Assembly (NCBI GenBank): GCA_016208495.1
Contig: JACQXX010000112.1
Location: 1-64,000, forward strand
DNA length: 64,000 nt
Direction of reading: 5' to 3'
From: Acidobacteriota bacterium
GTDB lineage: Bacteria > Acidobacteriota > Blastocatellia > Chloracidobacteriales > Chloracidobacteriaceae
The notes beneath the pieces were generated by a model. The model was not told the origin of the DNA and ran no database searches. It saw nothing but the letters and a program-made list of their open reading frames with translations. Position numbers and translations under genes: made by a program. Each line of letters opens with the position of its first letter. Within the stretch, counting starts at the first letter, position 1. Below, one piece after another: positions 39,335-49,520 of this stretch.

Positions 39335-41173
39335 TCAGCCTTCCTCCAGAATCGCCAGCAGTGGTTCAAACTGATAATTGTTGACCAGGTCAGTCAGTTC
39401 CTGGGCCAGTTCAGGATGGGTTGGATTCACCTGCTGGATAATTTCTACGGCGCGAATGATGTCGCCAGCAATCAAAGCCTGGTACAGAGCAGACTTCCAG
39501 TCACTACCCATTGGATCCAATTGGTCGGCCAGACTGGGAGCTTCTGAGACAATGGCTGAGGCTGACGGTTCAAGTAAATGCCGGACTCCAAGGTGAAAGT
39601 GAATTTTTTCAAGCAAAGTCTGCAATTTGTATGGCTTGGTCACGACATCATCACATCCGGCAGCCAGAATTTCGTGTCGGACGTCATCGAGTACATGGGC
39701 AGTTAGTGCAATAATTTTGGTTGAAAACATTCGATTTGCGGCTGCTGGCGGGAAGAGTTCCTCAAGTTGCCGGATTTTCTGGGTTGCTTCATAGCCATCC
39801 ATCACCGGCATTCGCATATTCATCCAGACCAGATGAGGAAACCATTCCTGCCAGTATGAAACCGCTTCGTGACCATTGGTGGCCACCCGGACGTCAAAAC
39901 CGTCTCTGGACAACAACATCCGGAGCAATTCCCGGTCATCTGATTTGTCATCAACGACCAGCAACCGAATCGGCGCTTCACCCTTGATCAACGTGGGGGC
40001 AAGTTTGGCGTGACCGGATTCCTCATCGGCTGATTCTTTGACCAGGAGCGGAATGACAAATCGAAACGTACTCCCCACGCCAACCTGACTGGTAACCTCG
40101 ATGGTTCCGCCAAGGAGTTCAACAAACTTCCTGCAAATCGCCAGCCCAAGCCCGGTGCCTTCAATGACTACATCTCCGGCTTTGCACTGCACAAACGGTT
40201 CGAAAATCTGAGGTAATGCCTCTGGGGTAATGCCGGGACCGGTGTCTTCGACTTCAAATTCAGTCATTCCATCCTGCCAGCCAACCCGTAAGGTCACTTT
40301 TCCGGAAACCGTAAATTTGACGGCATTTCCCAGCAAATTGAGCAAAATCTGCCGCAGTTTTTCGGCATCGCCTTCCACCAGTCGAGGCAGGTTGGATGAG
40401 ATGTCAAAAGTCACCCGCAGGTGTTTGAGTTGGGCGCGGGACCGGGTACGTGTTTCCAGTTCGTGCAAAAACTGGTGCAAATCAAATATCTGAGGTTGAA
40501 GCTGAATCCGACCAGTTTCAATCCGTGCCATATGCAGCACATCGGTAATGATGTCGAGCAGGTGCTCTCCGCTCCGCTGGATGGCCGCCAGGTATTTTTG
40601 CTGGTCAGCGGTCAGTGTCGGAGATTGTTCCAGCAACTGGATAAATCCCAGGATGCCATTGAGCGGTGTGCGGAACTCGTGGGTCATTCCAGCCAGGAAA
40701 ATGCTTTTGGCACGGGCGGCGGCTTCGGCCTGTTCTTTGGCTTCACGCAAGGACTGCTCAAGCTGTTTGCGCTGGCTGATGTCCCGAATTGCTGCCAGTA
40801 CAATTCCGCTTCGTTGGACCGGGTTTAAATTGATGTCAGCCGGAAAGACCGTCCCATCTTTTCGCAGGGCATAAAATTCAAGGTTGGTTTTCCCCATTGG
40901 CCGAAAATGAGGAGATTTTGAATACACACCCCGGTGTGAGTGATGGACATCCCGATATTGCTCTGGCATCAGGATTTCCATGGTTTGCCCAAGCAATTCC
41001 TGGCGGTCATATCCAAACAATTGCTCAGCATGCTGATTCACTGAAACAATTTTTCCATCACGATCCACCGCAATCACGGCATCAGGCGACATCTCAAGCA
41101 GGTAGCCTTTTAACTGCTCATTTTCCTGTCGCAGAATGGTCAATTCATCCAGCAGAACGGACAAGTCATACAT
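39335..41173 (-). CDS. PAS hybrid histidine kinase with inactive-looking receiver
   Basis: The 612-residue soluble kinase has one PAS domain (about 25-145; MSPDAVIAVDRDGKIVSVNQ, ending in a PAC motif), HisKA with His in GMTHEFRTPLNG (about 163), HATPase (GTGLGLAICRKFVELLGG) and a receiver (about 405-540). In the receiver, the aligned phosphoacceptor is Asn in LVWMNMRMPVMDG (codon AAT, near 39823) where family members have Asp. The acidic pair (VVDD) and Lys (VTKPY) remain. A helical C-terminal tail (about 555-612) resembles the extra domain seen in cyanobacterial kinases of this type. I chose ATG 41173; a TTG at 41200 is possible. It is the first of three tandem minus-strand kinases. Confidence 0.88.
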   Translation of the reverse strand: MYDLSVLLDELTILRQENEQLKGYLLEMSPDAVIAVDRDGKIVSVNQHAEQLFGYDRQELLGQTMEILMPEQYRDVHHSHRGVYSKSPHFRPMGKTNLEFYALRKDGTVFPADINLNPVQRSGIVLAAIRDISQRKQLEQSLREAKEQAEAAARAKSIFLAGMTHEFRTPLNGILGFIQLLEQSPTLTADQQKYLAAIQRSGEHLLDIITDVLHMARIETGRIQLQPQIFDLHQFLHELETRTRSRAQLKHLRVTFDISSNLPRLVEGDAEKLRQILLNLLGNAVKFTVSGKVTLRVGWQDGMTEFEVEDTGPGITPEALPQIFEPFVQCKAGDVVIEGTGLGLAICRKFVELLGGTIEVTSQVGVGSTFRFVIPLLVKESADEESGHAKLAPTLIKGEAPIRLLVVDDKSDDRELLRMLLSRDGFDVRVATNGHEAVSYWQEWFPHLVWMNMRMPVMDGYEATQKIRQLEELFPPAAANRMFSTKIIALTAHVLDDVRHEILAAGCDDVVTKPYKLQTLLEKIHFHLGVRHLLEPSASAIVSEAPSLADQLDPMGSDWKSALYQALIAGDIIRAVEIIQQVNPTHPELAQELTDLVNNYQFEPLLAILEEG

Positions 41174-41542
41174 AGCGGCATCACTCAAGTGGAAGGTCAA
41201 CAGGGATGGTGCGGAGTACAGGGTCGGCGTGCAGGTTCAATACCTTATTTTTGCCAAAATTGCCATACGGGACTGGAGGATGGAGAATTGGGTTAGTGGT
41301 CAGTAGTGGTTAGTGGTTAGTGGTTAGTGATGCGAATGAAGAGTTGAAAAAATTGTTTATTGAAAACAAAGGGCTTATCAAAACCTCAAATTTCAGATGG
41401 TGAATCTACTGCCTGTAAGTTGTTAATTTTGAAACCTCAATTCCAACCCTTAATTCACATTAGTGGTTAGTGGTTGGTTCTTGGTGACTGATTCTGCTTC
41501 GAAAGTGTTGATTTCTAACCACTAGCCACCAACCACCAACCA
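41174..41542. other. Intergenic region with GGTTAGT repeats and a repeat-built hairpin
   Basis: No gene is seen. 41293-41330 carries GGTTAGT 7-mers in direct orientation. 41463-41478 (GTGGTTAGTGGTTGGT) pairs perfectly with 41535-41550 (ACCAACCACTAACCAC), enclosing 56 bases. The right arm includes the stop codon (41543-41545) and last two codons of the kinase upstream, so the hairpin forms at the very end of that message. Confidence 0.65.
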
Positions 41543-43891
41543 CTAACCACATTCTTCATTCTGCTTCCCTTCCAGTACTTCCCGTACCTTTTTGGCCAGA
41601 GCGGTTGGAGTGAATGGCTTTTGAAGAAAGGCCACATTGGCGTCAATAATTCCGTGTCTGACAATGGCATCGTCAGTGTAACCACTTATAAACAGTACTT
41701 TTAAGTCGGGAAACTGGAGCCGGAGTTGTTCAGCCAGTTGGCGACCGTTCATTTGCGGCATGACCACGTCAGTAATCAACAAGGCAATCGGTTCAGAGAT
41801 CGTCTTGATCAAACCGAGTGCTTCCTGACCGTTACCGGCTTCCTTCACCTGATACCCAAAGACTTCCAACGATTGTTTGGTGACTTCACGGACAATGGGT
41901 TCGTCTTCCACCAGCAAAATTGATTCGTACCCCGGTCTGAGCAATTCCATCGTATCGGAGCCCGTCTCAGGCTTCCATTTTTCTTCAATGACCGGCAAGT
42001 AAATGTTGAAGCAGGTGCCAAACCCAACTTCGCTGTTGACTTCGATATGACCTTCACTTTGTTTGAGGATGCCAAACACGGTCGCCAGCCCGAGCCCCGT
42101 ACCTTTGCCCTGCGCCTTGGTGGTGAAAAACGGTTCAAAAATGCGGTTTTTGACTTCAGCCGTCATTCCGCACCCGGTATCAGTTAAAGACAGCAGAACA
42201 TACCAGCCGGGCTGGTAGTCAGGATGCAGGCGACCATACTCTTCAGAAAATTCAACCATACTGGTTTCAATGGTCAACCGTCCTCCATCAGGCATGGCAT
42301 CCCGGGCATTGACCGCCAGATTGATGATCACTTGTTCGATTTGACCTGGGTCTACTTTTACTTTCCCCAAGGCCGGCTTTAACACTGAGGTCAGGACAAT
42401 ATCTTCGCCAATCAATCGGCGGAGCATTTTTTCAATATTGGTCACGATTTCGTTGAGATCCAGAATTTTCGGCTCCAGGATCTGCTTCCGGCTAAAGGCC
42501 AGCAATTGCCGGGTCAAGGCGGCGGCTTTTTCTCCAGCTTGCTTGATATCGGCGACATAGGTGCGCTTGGGGTCGGTTCCGGGTAATCGTCCAAGTACCA
42601 GGTCGCTATATCCAATAATAACCATCAATAAATTGTTGAAGTCGTGTGCCACACCACCCGCCAGTTTACCAATTGCTTCCATCTTCTGTGACTGGCGTAA
42701 CTGGTCTTCGAGTTCAATACGCCCGGTAATGTCTGACCAGGAGCCGACAATTTCGGTCGGGGTTCCCTGCTCGTCCCGCAACAACCGTGACTCATCGCGG
42801 ACCCAAAAATAGCTTCCGTCTTTGCGACGAAACCGGTACTCCGAAATCTGATGCCCGGTAGAATGCACATCTTGAAGGTTTTTTTCTGTTCGTTCCTGAT
42901 CTTCCGGGTGAATGTTGCGTTTCCACCAGTCATCTGCCATAGCTTCAGCAAGGGTGTATCCGGTGATGTCAACGACATTTTTACTGACCCAGATGGTACG
43001 TGGGTGTTCGGGTTCTATGGTTAACGCATAAATCACGACTGGATTGCCGGAGACAAAGCGCTGGATTTCTTCCTGAACCCGTTTGCGCTCCGTGATGTCA
43101 CGCACAATCACGGTAAAAACCACCCGCCGGCCAATTTTCACTTGAGAGATAGATGCTTCAATGGGAAACCATTCGCCGGTGGACCGCACTGCCGATGTGA
43201 TATACACCTTTCCCAATCTGAGGTGTTCCGGTCCAGCCGACGCGGCACCAGGCAAAGACGGATCGGTTGTCAAGTGGGCATCATCTGGCACCAGATGGGT
43301 CAACGGTTTCCCAAACAGTTCGGTTGTGGTGTGACCAAACAGGGATTCAGCCGCTCGATTCAACAGCACAATCCCTCGCTGCTGGTCAACGATGATGATT
43401 CCATCTAACGCCGACTCAATGATTCCAGCCAGAAAATTCCGATTTTCATACAACTCGCGCTCTGACAATGTGAGTTGATTCAAATACCGCCGGGTTAATC
43501 CCCCAAGCAACAGGGCGGTCACCGAAACATAAAACCAGCCTTTGTAGGTTTGTAACTGGCTGAGGAGTTCCGGGTCGCGAACCAGCCCGGAAATCAACCG
43601 ATCTGACAACAAGATCCAGGTTGCCCCAATCACCAGATACAGCACGACCAGCTTCAAGACCGGGTAATTGCCAAGTGACTCAAGCGGTGGCCTGGAAACG
43701 ACGGAGTGAAGCTTTTTGAGTGTCCGCGATTCAAATGACTCCTCGGTATCATCCTGATTCCCGATACGCCGCCAAAAGACGAGGGCGCCCGACAGAACCA
43801 GCATCACGGCAATCACACCGCCGCCTACCATCCAAAAGGAATAATTGAGCATATCGAAATACACTTCTGCTGCTTGAATGAGTAATACCAT
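41543..43891 (-). CDS. Membrane PAS-PAS hybrid histidine kinase with receiver
   Basis: The 782-residue protein has an N-terminal membrane helix (about 20-40) and two more (about 78-95, 122-140), a PAS domain (about 155-275; ILIVDQQRG-type core, here [19 protein letters not shown]), and a second PAS with PAC (about 285-400). HisKA with His in GGVAHDFNN (about 414), HATPase ([18 protein letters not shown]) and a receiver with Asp in [13 protein letters not shown] (about 708) and Lys in FLQKPF follow. From the second PAS onward it is closely similar to the C-terminus of the next gene (44142-48116), pointing to tandem duplication. The ATG at 43889-43891 lies inside repeat E8; ATG 43852 ([12 protein letters not shown]) is a natural-looking alternative. 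Neither has an SD. Confidence 0.9.
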   Translation of the reverse strand: MVLLIQAAEVYFDMLNYSFWMVGGGVIAVMLVLSGALVFWRRIGNQDDTEESFESRTLKKLHSVVSRPPLESLGNYPVLKLVVLYLVIGATWILLSDRLISGLVRDPELLSQLQTYKGWFYVSVTALLLGGLTRRYLNQLTLSERELYENRNFLAGIIESALDGIIIVDQQRGIVLLNRAAESLFGHTTTELFGKPLTHLVPDDAHLTTDPSLPGAASAGPEHLRLGKVYITSAVRSTGEWFPIEASISQVKIGRRVVFTVIVRDITERKRVQEEIQRFVSGNPVVIYALTIEPEHPRTIWVSKNVVDITGYTLAEAMADDWWKRNIHPEDQERTEKNLQDVHSTGHQISEYRFRRKDGSYFWVRDESRLLRDEQGTPTEIVGSWSDITGRIELEDQLRQSQKMEAIGKLAGGVAHDFNNLLMVIIGYSDLVLGRLPGTDPKRTYVADIKQAGEKAAALTRQLLAFSRKQILEPKILDLNEIVTNIEKMLRRLIGEDIVLTSVLKPALGKVKVDPGQIEQVIINLAVNARDAMPDGGRLTIETSMVEFSEEYGRLHPDYQPGWYVLLSLTDTGCGMTAEVKNRIFEPFFTTKAQGKGTGLGLATVFGILKQSEGHIEVNSEVGFGTCFNIYLPVIEEKWKPETGSDTMELLRPGYESILLVEDEPIVREVTKQSLEVFGYQVKEAGNGQEALGLIKTISEPIALLITDVVMPQMNGRQLAEQLRLQFPDLKVLFISGYTDDAIVRHGIIDANVAFLQKPFTPTALAKKVREVLEGKQNEECG

Positions 43892-43988
43892 TTTGGAATG
43901 AAGCGGTCGTATTAGAAAACAGTCAAGTCATTCAATAAAATGAACTTAGTGAACTACTGACTACTGACTACTGACTACAAACTGGTAT
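43885..43988 (-). repeat. Interspersed repeat copy E8, overlapping a kinase start
   Basis: The 104-bp element lies between ATACCATTTTGGAATG (43885) and ACTACAAACTGGTAT (ending 43988). Its right end is a GACTACT 7-mer block (about 43951-43978). It aligns throughout with E7 and with the reverse complement of E1. The first possible ATG of the kinase at 41543-43891 is the ATG within the AAAATGGTAT end. Confidence 0.75.
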
Positions 43989-44141
43989 AAGGGCACACGT
44001 GTGATAAGCATTGAAGGGTCTCAACAGCCAACTTTCTGGGTGAAAACAACACAATCGGGGCAACCAGGGAGTGAGTTCTCGGATACGCGGTCGAGCTTGA
44101 AATGAACCGGGACAACAGGAATGAAAAGTGGTTCCCTGATA

Positions 44142-47100
44142 TTACCTGGTTTCGGCTAACACTTCACGTACCTTTTTTGCCAAGAGTGTTGGCGTAAAGG
44201 GTTTCTGAATAAAGGCAATCTGGTCACCTAAAATGCCATGTTGAGAAATGGTATTGTTTGTGTAGCCACTCATAAATAGCACCTTGAGTTCCGGAAAAAG
44301 CGGTTGCAGGTGTTCAGCAAGCTGGCGGCCATTCATCTCAGGCATGACCACATCGGTAAGGAGCAAGGCCACGGGAGTGGTCAGGGTTTTTATCAGTTCC
44401 AGAGCCTGGGTGCCGCTTTGGGCTTCAATGACGTGATACCCAAATGTTTCCAGTGCCAGGCGGGTGATCGTCCGCACCACGTCTTCATCTTCAACCAGCA
44501 AAATGGTTTCAGCCCCAGACTCAACTGATTCACCATGATCGCCTGATGCCTCAGCAACCCACCCGGCATCAACCGCCGGCAAATAAATTTTAAAGCAGGT
44601 GCCAAATCCCATTTCACTGTACACTTCGATGTGGCCACCGCTTTGTTTCACAATTCCAAACACGGTTGCCAGCCCGAGCCCCGTACCTTTGCCCTGCTCT
44701 TTGGTCGTAAAAAACGGCTCGAAGATATGGGATTTAACCTCAGAGTTCATTCCACATCCCGTATCGGTCATTGAGATCTGGGTGTACCAGCCGGGGTTAT
44801 ATCCGGGTCGTAAGGCACAATATGCCTCGTCAAATTCGAAGGTGTCGGTTTCGATGATCAGTTGACCGCCCTGTGGCATGGCGTCCCGGGCATTAATAGC
44901 CAGATTGATAATCACCTGCTCAAGCTGACCGGGGTCCACTTTGACTTTACTGAGATGTGGCGGCAACAGGGTGGTTAACACAATATCTTCACCGATCAAT
45001 CGCCGCAGCATTTTTTCAATATTACCGACAATGTCATTGACGTCCAGAATTTTTGGCTCCAGGACCTGTTTGCGACTAAACGCCAGCAATTGTCGGGTTA
45101 ATTCAGCCGCCTTTTCACCAGCATGTTTGATTTCAATGAGTGTGTTCCGTTTGGGATCACTGGCTGGAAATCGAGCCAACAGCAAATCACTATAGCCGAT
45201 AATGACCGTGAGCAAATTGTTGAAATCGTGGGCAACACCTCCGGCCAGTTGACCAATCGCTTCCATCTTTTGGGATTGGCGGAATTGCTCTTCCAACCGG
45301 ACGCGCTCGGTGACATCTGACCAGGATCCGACAACTTCGGTTGGTTGATTGCTCGAATCAAACAGAACCCGTTTTTCATCCCGCACCCAAAAATAGGTAC
45401 CATCCCGACGGCAAAACCGATATTCCACAATCAGATGGTTCGTTTTTTTCAGTGTGGATTGGGTCTCGATTACCCGGTCATAGTCTTCCGGGTGAATGTG
45501 TCTGGCCCACCAGCCAGGCTCATTGGTTTCGTCAGCAGAATATCCAGTCAAATCAAAGATATTTTCACTGGTCCAGATTGGTATCCACTCAGTGTCTTCC
45601 AGCTTGAGCGCAAAAATAACCGATGGGCTCCCGGAAACAAACCGCTGAACCTGTTCCTGGGCACGTTTCCGGGCGAGAAACTGTCCAATCTGGCTCCCCA
45701 GTATACCCAATTGGGTCAGTATTGGCCGGTCCAGATCAGAAATCTCCCGGCTCAATACTTCAACCACACCCACGATCTCTCCCTGGTGAATAATTGGAAA
45801 GGCCAGGGCGCTACGGATTCCAGCCTGAAGTGCTGGATGAGCCCATGCAAAATCAGGGTCTTGCCCAATCTCCTCGATTCTGAGTGGGGCACCAGTTGCC
45901 CATACTTTCCCAGGCAGCCCTATATTCAGGCCAAAGGTCAAGGTTTGGGCATGATCAATCAGCCCGGCAAAGGAAGGGTCACTCTTTGACCAGACCTCGA
46001 CACATCGCAGCCGATGGTTCTTTTTATCAACTTCCCAAATGACACCGCCGTCCCAGTTTTCTGAGACACACAGGGTCTGGAGAATTTCGGGTGCGGCTTC
46101 GCTGAGCGTATCAACTTCGGCCAGAATCCGACTGATCATCCCCTGGGCCAGGAGGCGACGTTCGGCCCGTTTCCGCTCAGTAATGTCCTGTATCGTCGCC
46201 ACGCGGTAGCGTAACGTCCCATCTTCATCACGCACCGACACCACATCCAGTTGAGTATCAAAGGTTGATCCGTCTTTGCGACGCATGCGGGCTTCGTATT
46301 GCACCTGCCCAAGTTGATCAGCAACGGCGATACAGTGCTTGACATACTCATGGTCAGCCGGGTCATAGACCTCCAGAATCGGTAAGCCGGCAATCTCCTC
46401 AACAGTTTGCTGATGCATGCGCGCAAAAGCTGGATTACAGGCCAGAATGCGGTTGGTGGTCGGATTTCCGATGGCAATGCCATGCGCACAATTTTCGAAA
46501 GCGTCAGCCCACTGGCGCAAGGCGGCTTCGGTTTGCTTTTGATCGTCAATATCGGTACTGGTGCCAATCCATTTCACAATCTTTCCTGATTGATCGCGGA
46601 ATGGAATGGCCCGTACCTTAAACCAGCGATATACCCCATCCGCCCGGCGGAGCCGATATTGCGCATCAAACAGGTTCCGCCCCTCAGTTTCCGCATGATG
46701 CAAGTGTGGCATGTGAGCCCAATCATCAGGATGAATAAATTTTTCCCAGCTATTGAAAATGTCCTCGGTTTCAGAAAGCCCGGTATATTCGCACCATTGC
46801 GGGCTGATATAGGTACATTTCTGGTTTTCATCAGAGGTCCAGACAATTTGCGGCAGACACTCGATCAGTTGTTTCAAATAGTGCTGGTTTTCGCGCAGGG
46901 TACCCTCGACTTGCTTCCGGCTGGTCGCATCTACCACCATCCCGTGCCACAAAATGCCCCCATCAGGTTCGCTGACTGGGGCCGACCAGGCTTCAAGCCA
47001 AATTTCACCTTTCCCTGGGTGCTGAAATCGGAATTCATGATGCCACAACGTCATCAATCTGGCTGAATCCGCAATGGTTTGGTTGACCTGTTCAATATCA

Positions 47101-48116
47101 TCTGGATGAATTCCCTCAAAAATCAGGGCCGCATCATCCCGGATCTTGTCAGCCATCACCCCAAACACATCCGATACCGCAGCCGAAATAAAAGGCATCG
47201 AATAAAAACCATCGGGGTGGCGGCGGAAAGAAAAGAGCGCCCCGGGAAATACTTCCGTCAGTTTCGATAACTGCTCCTGTAATTTTCCTCTTTCCGCAAT
47301 GGCAATCTCAGATTGTTGCCGGTAACTGATGTCTCGCAAGATGACAGTCAGTTGTTTGCGTCCGTTAACGGTGGTTTGCGAAATGGTTGCTTCGAGTGGA
47401 AACTCTTCCCCGTTGGTCCGCAATCCATAGATAATTCGGGGATTGGACATTTTCCGGAAGCCGACTTCTGACTGTGCAAAAGTATGGACAAGCCGGGCAT
47501 GTAAGGTGCGAAATCGCTCGGGAATAAATGTGTCGAGGGGCTGGCCGAGAGCTTCGGTTGTCGAACAGAGAAACATGGCTTCAGCCGCCCGGTTAAACAT
47601 AATGATTCGATAGGTATCATCAACCGTGATGATGCCATCCATCGCCGTGTCAATAATCCCAGCCAGGATCATTTGTTGTTCCTGAATCTTCTGTTCCTTG
47701 GCGTGGTGCTCTGAGAGATCACGCAAAACTTTGCTAAAACCAAGCACGGTTCCCTTGTCATCAAACATCGGCGTAATCACTCCATTGGCCCAATAGCGTG
47801 TACCGTCTTTTTTGACTCGCCAGCCTTCATCTTCCACTTTGCCCTGGGCAACCGCCTGTTCAAGACGCTGTTGCGGCAGATTTCTCGCCACGTCTTCCGG
47901 AGGATAAAAACAGGAAAAATGGCACCCGATGATTTCATCGGCGCTGTACCCTTTGATTTGTTCAGCACCCGCATTCCAGGTTGACACATAGCCGTTTGGA
48001 TCAATGAGATAAATGGCATAATCCTTGACTGCCTCGACCAGAAGCCGGTACGGATCCACGAATTGACTGATTGGTGTGACAAGAACTTCACGCTTGGGGG
48101 AGTCGTGTCCTTCCAT
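44142..48116 (-). CDS. Giant multi-PAS/GAF hybrid histidine kinase with receiver
   Basis: The 1324-residue cytoplasmic protein has no membrane segment. There are five PAS/PAC units in series (about 15-660; e.g. YAIYLIDPNGYVSTWNAGAE, GIITVDDTYRIIMFNRAAEA, QKCTYISPQWCEYTG, HGIAIGNPTTNRILACNPAF), a GAF domain (about 672-830; SALAFPIIHQGEIVGVVEVL), and a sixth PAS. HisKA with His in GGVAHDFNN (about 960), HATPase, and a receiver with Asp in LLLTDVVMPEMNG (about 1255) follow. I chose ATG 48116 because GGAGG lies five bases ahead; the frame is open to 48140. The last third matches the kinase at 41543-43891. It probably integrates several internal signals (redox, light or small ligands); none can be named from sequence. 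Confidence 0.92.
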   Translation of the reverse strand: MEGHDSPKREVLVTPISQFVDPYRLLVEAVKDYAIYLIDPNGYVSTWNAGAEQIKGYSADEIIGCHFSCFYPPEDVARNLPQQRLEQAVAQGKVEDEGWRVKKDGTRYWANGVITPMFDDKGTVLGFSKVLRDLSEHHAKEQKIQEQQMILAGIIDTAMDGIITVDDTYRIIMFNRAAEAMFLCSTTEALGQPLDTFIPERFRTLHARLVHTFAQSEVGFRKMSNPRIIYGLRTNGEEFPLEATISQTTVNGRKQLTVILRDISYRQQSEIAIAERGKLQEQLSKLTEVFPGALFSFRRHPDGFYSMPFISAAVSDVFGVMADKIRDDAALIFEGIHPDDIEQVNQTIADSARLMTLWHHEFRFQHPGKGEIWLEAWSAPVSEPDGGILWHGMVVDATSRKQVEGTLRENQHYLKQLIECLPQIVWTSDENQKCTYISPQWCEYTGLSETEDIFNSWEKFIHPDDWAHMPHLHHAETEGRNLFDAQYRLRRADGVYRWFKVRAIPFRDQSGKIVKWIGTSTDIDDQKQTEAALRQWADAFENCAHGIAIGNPTTNRILACNPAFARMHQQTVEEIAGLPILEVYDPADHEYVKHCIAVADQLGQVQYEARMRRKDGSTFDTQLDVVSVRDEDGTLRYRVATIQDITERKRAERRLLAQGMISRILAEVDTLSEAAPEILQTLCVSENWDGGVIWEVDKKNHRLRCVEVWSKSDPSFAGLIDHAQTLTFGLNIGLPGKVWATGAPLRIEEIGQDPDFAWAHPALQAGIRSALAFPIIHQGEIVGVVEVLSREISDLDRPILTQLGILGSQIGQFLARKRAQEQVQRFVSGSPSVIFALKLEDTEWIPIWTSENIFDLTGYSADETNEPGWWARHIHPEDYDRVIETQSTLKKTNHLIVEYRFCRRDGTYFWVRDEKRVLFDSSNQPTEVVGSWSDVTERVRLEEQFRQSQKMEAIGQLAGGVAHDFNNLLTVIIGYSDLLLARFPASDPKRNTLIEIKHAGEKAAELTRQLLAFSRKQVLEPKILDVNDIVGNIEKMLRRLIGEDIVLTTLLPPHLSKVKVDPGQLEQVIINLAINARDAMPQGGQLIIETDTFEFDEAYCALRPGYNPGWYTQISMTDTGCGMNSEVKSHIFEPFFTTKEQGKGTGLGLATVFGIVKQSGGHIEVYSEMGFGTCFKIYLPAVDAGWVAEASGDHGESVESGAETILLVEDEDVVRTITRLALETFGYHVIEAQSGTQALELIKTLTTPVALLLTDVVMPEMNGRQLAEHLQPLFPELKVLFMSGYTNNTISQHGILGDQIAFIQKPFTPTLLAKKVREVLAETR

Positions 48117-48464
48117 AAAGACCTCCATAACCCTGGCCAAAAGCGGAAAGAAGGGGGAAGCCGTCGAGTAGTTGAATTCCGGCCTGGGAATTACTTCTTT
48201 GAATATAGGATAATGAAAACAGAAAAACTGTGGCTTTGCCTGAACTGAAGGCAGTCATTAACTTGGCGGCAAGACTGGCAGCACCGGGGTGACGCAATGC
48301 AAATCAATGTGGGCAAAACATTTAGGGATAGATAGTTTGTACTCTGTCTTTTCCCCATGAGCAAGGCGTTATGATGAAGTTTTTCCAGGTTTTGCCAAAA
48401 CTTCCCCATATCAAATCAGCAATGTTTACAGACGGTTTGATATGGGGCACGTCGGAAAAGGGCA
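48117..48464. other. Intergenic region with a terminator-like inverted repeat
   Basis: No gene is seen between the giant kinase start and the adenosine deaminase stop. The only structure found is CCCCATATCAAA (48404-48415) pairing perfectly with TTTGATATGGGG (48436-48447), 17 bp past the adenosine deaminase stop. It has a 20-nt loop and no strong T-run, and could end the add message. Confidence 0.55.
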
Positions 48465-49520
48465 TCACTGGCCAAGCGCCCGAAACTCACGCTCAAACTC
48501 CCGCCCGTAGGCGGTTTTGCGGTCTGAAGGCAGGAAAGAATAGTCAATCGCATTGCAACTCAGCCGACACACGTCCTGACGTGAAAACCCAAAATCAGTA
48601 AGCAGGTGCACATATTCGTCGCTGAGTGAACTCCCAAAAAAAGGCGGGTCGTCAGAACCAATCGTTACAGCCAGTCCGGCGTCACAGAGTTGGCGCAAGG
48701 GATGCGCCGCATAACTTTCATACACGCCAGTACAGAGATTACTGGTGGGGCACACTTCGAGTGGCGTCTGAGTTTCGCGCAAATACTCAATCAACGCGGC
48801 ATCCTCAATGCTGCGCACACCGTGCCCCAGTCGCTCAGATTTGGTCACGCGCAGGGCTTCCCAGACACTTTCCGGCCCGGCGGCTTCACCGGCGTGAGCA
48901 ACGGAATGGAGTCCGGCAGCCCGGGCGCGGCTCATATGTGATTCAAACAAACGCGGTGGGAATCCGGCTTCGGCGCCGCCAATCCCAACCCCAATAAACA
49001 AATCATCAGCTCGCCCGGCAATGGCAAAATCAACCACCGGGTCAGCTTCGGGCACAAACTGGCGGCTGATATCGGCAATAAAATGGAGTTCGACGCCGTG
49101 TTCGGCATATCCGTCTTTGACTCCGGCAGCCAGGGCTTCAAGCAGCGCGTCCTGAGACAAACCGGGTTTTCCCAGATGCATGGTTGGACTGAAGAAAGCT
49201 TCGCGATACCGGATGTTTTGGGCTTTGGCATCGGCCAGAAAGTCTTTCACCAGCAGGTAATAATCCTGCGGCGTCCGCAGATACCCGCAGACTTCCATAA
49301 AAATATCCAAAAAATGAGGAAAGTCCCGATACTGGAAATAGGCCGCCGAGTCCTCCAGTGTCTCAAATGGAGGCCGCAATCCATTGTTTTCAGCCAGTTT
49401 CAAAACGGTTGCCGGTGGGAGCGAGCCTTCCAGATGAACGTGTAACTCGGCTTTCGGCAGTCGGGCAATAAATTCGGAATCAGAAAGTTTATGTTGGATT
49501 GGTTGGTGTTCTTGATACAT
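48465..49520 (-). CDS. add: Adenosine deaminase
   Basis: The 351-residue amidohydrolase converts adenosine (or a related base or nucleoside) to inosine with one zinc. Visible are the first metal motif HVHLEGS, third metal His in SVAHAGE with the catalytic Glu, the GHGVRS substrate motif, EVCPTSN, and the final metal Asp in IGSDDPPFF. The length is normal for the family. The ATG at 49520 is supported by AAAGGA about 8 bases upstream; a TTG/ATG start at 49541 would include the SD itself and is rejected. It is an isolated gene, not in a purine operon here. Some family members are adenine deaminases; the specificity is not certain. Confidence 0.9.
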   Translation of the reverse strand: MYQEHQPIQHKLSDSEFIARLPKAELHVHLEGSLPPATVLKLAENNGLRPPFETLEDSAAYFQYRDFPHFLDIFMEVCGYLRTPQDYYLLVKDFLADAKAQNIRYREAFFSPTMHLGKPGLSQDALLEALAAGVKDGYAEHGVELHFIADISRQFVPEADPVVDFAIAGRADDLFIGVGIGGAEAGFPPRLFESHMSRARAAGLHSVAHAGEAAGPESVWEALRVTKSERLGHGVRSIEDAALIEYLRETQTPLEVCPTSNLCTGVYESYAAHPLRQLCDAGLAVTIGSDDPPFFGSSLSDEYVHLLTDFGFSRQDVCRLSCNAIDYSFLPSDRKTAYGREFEREFRALGQ

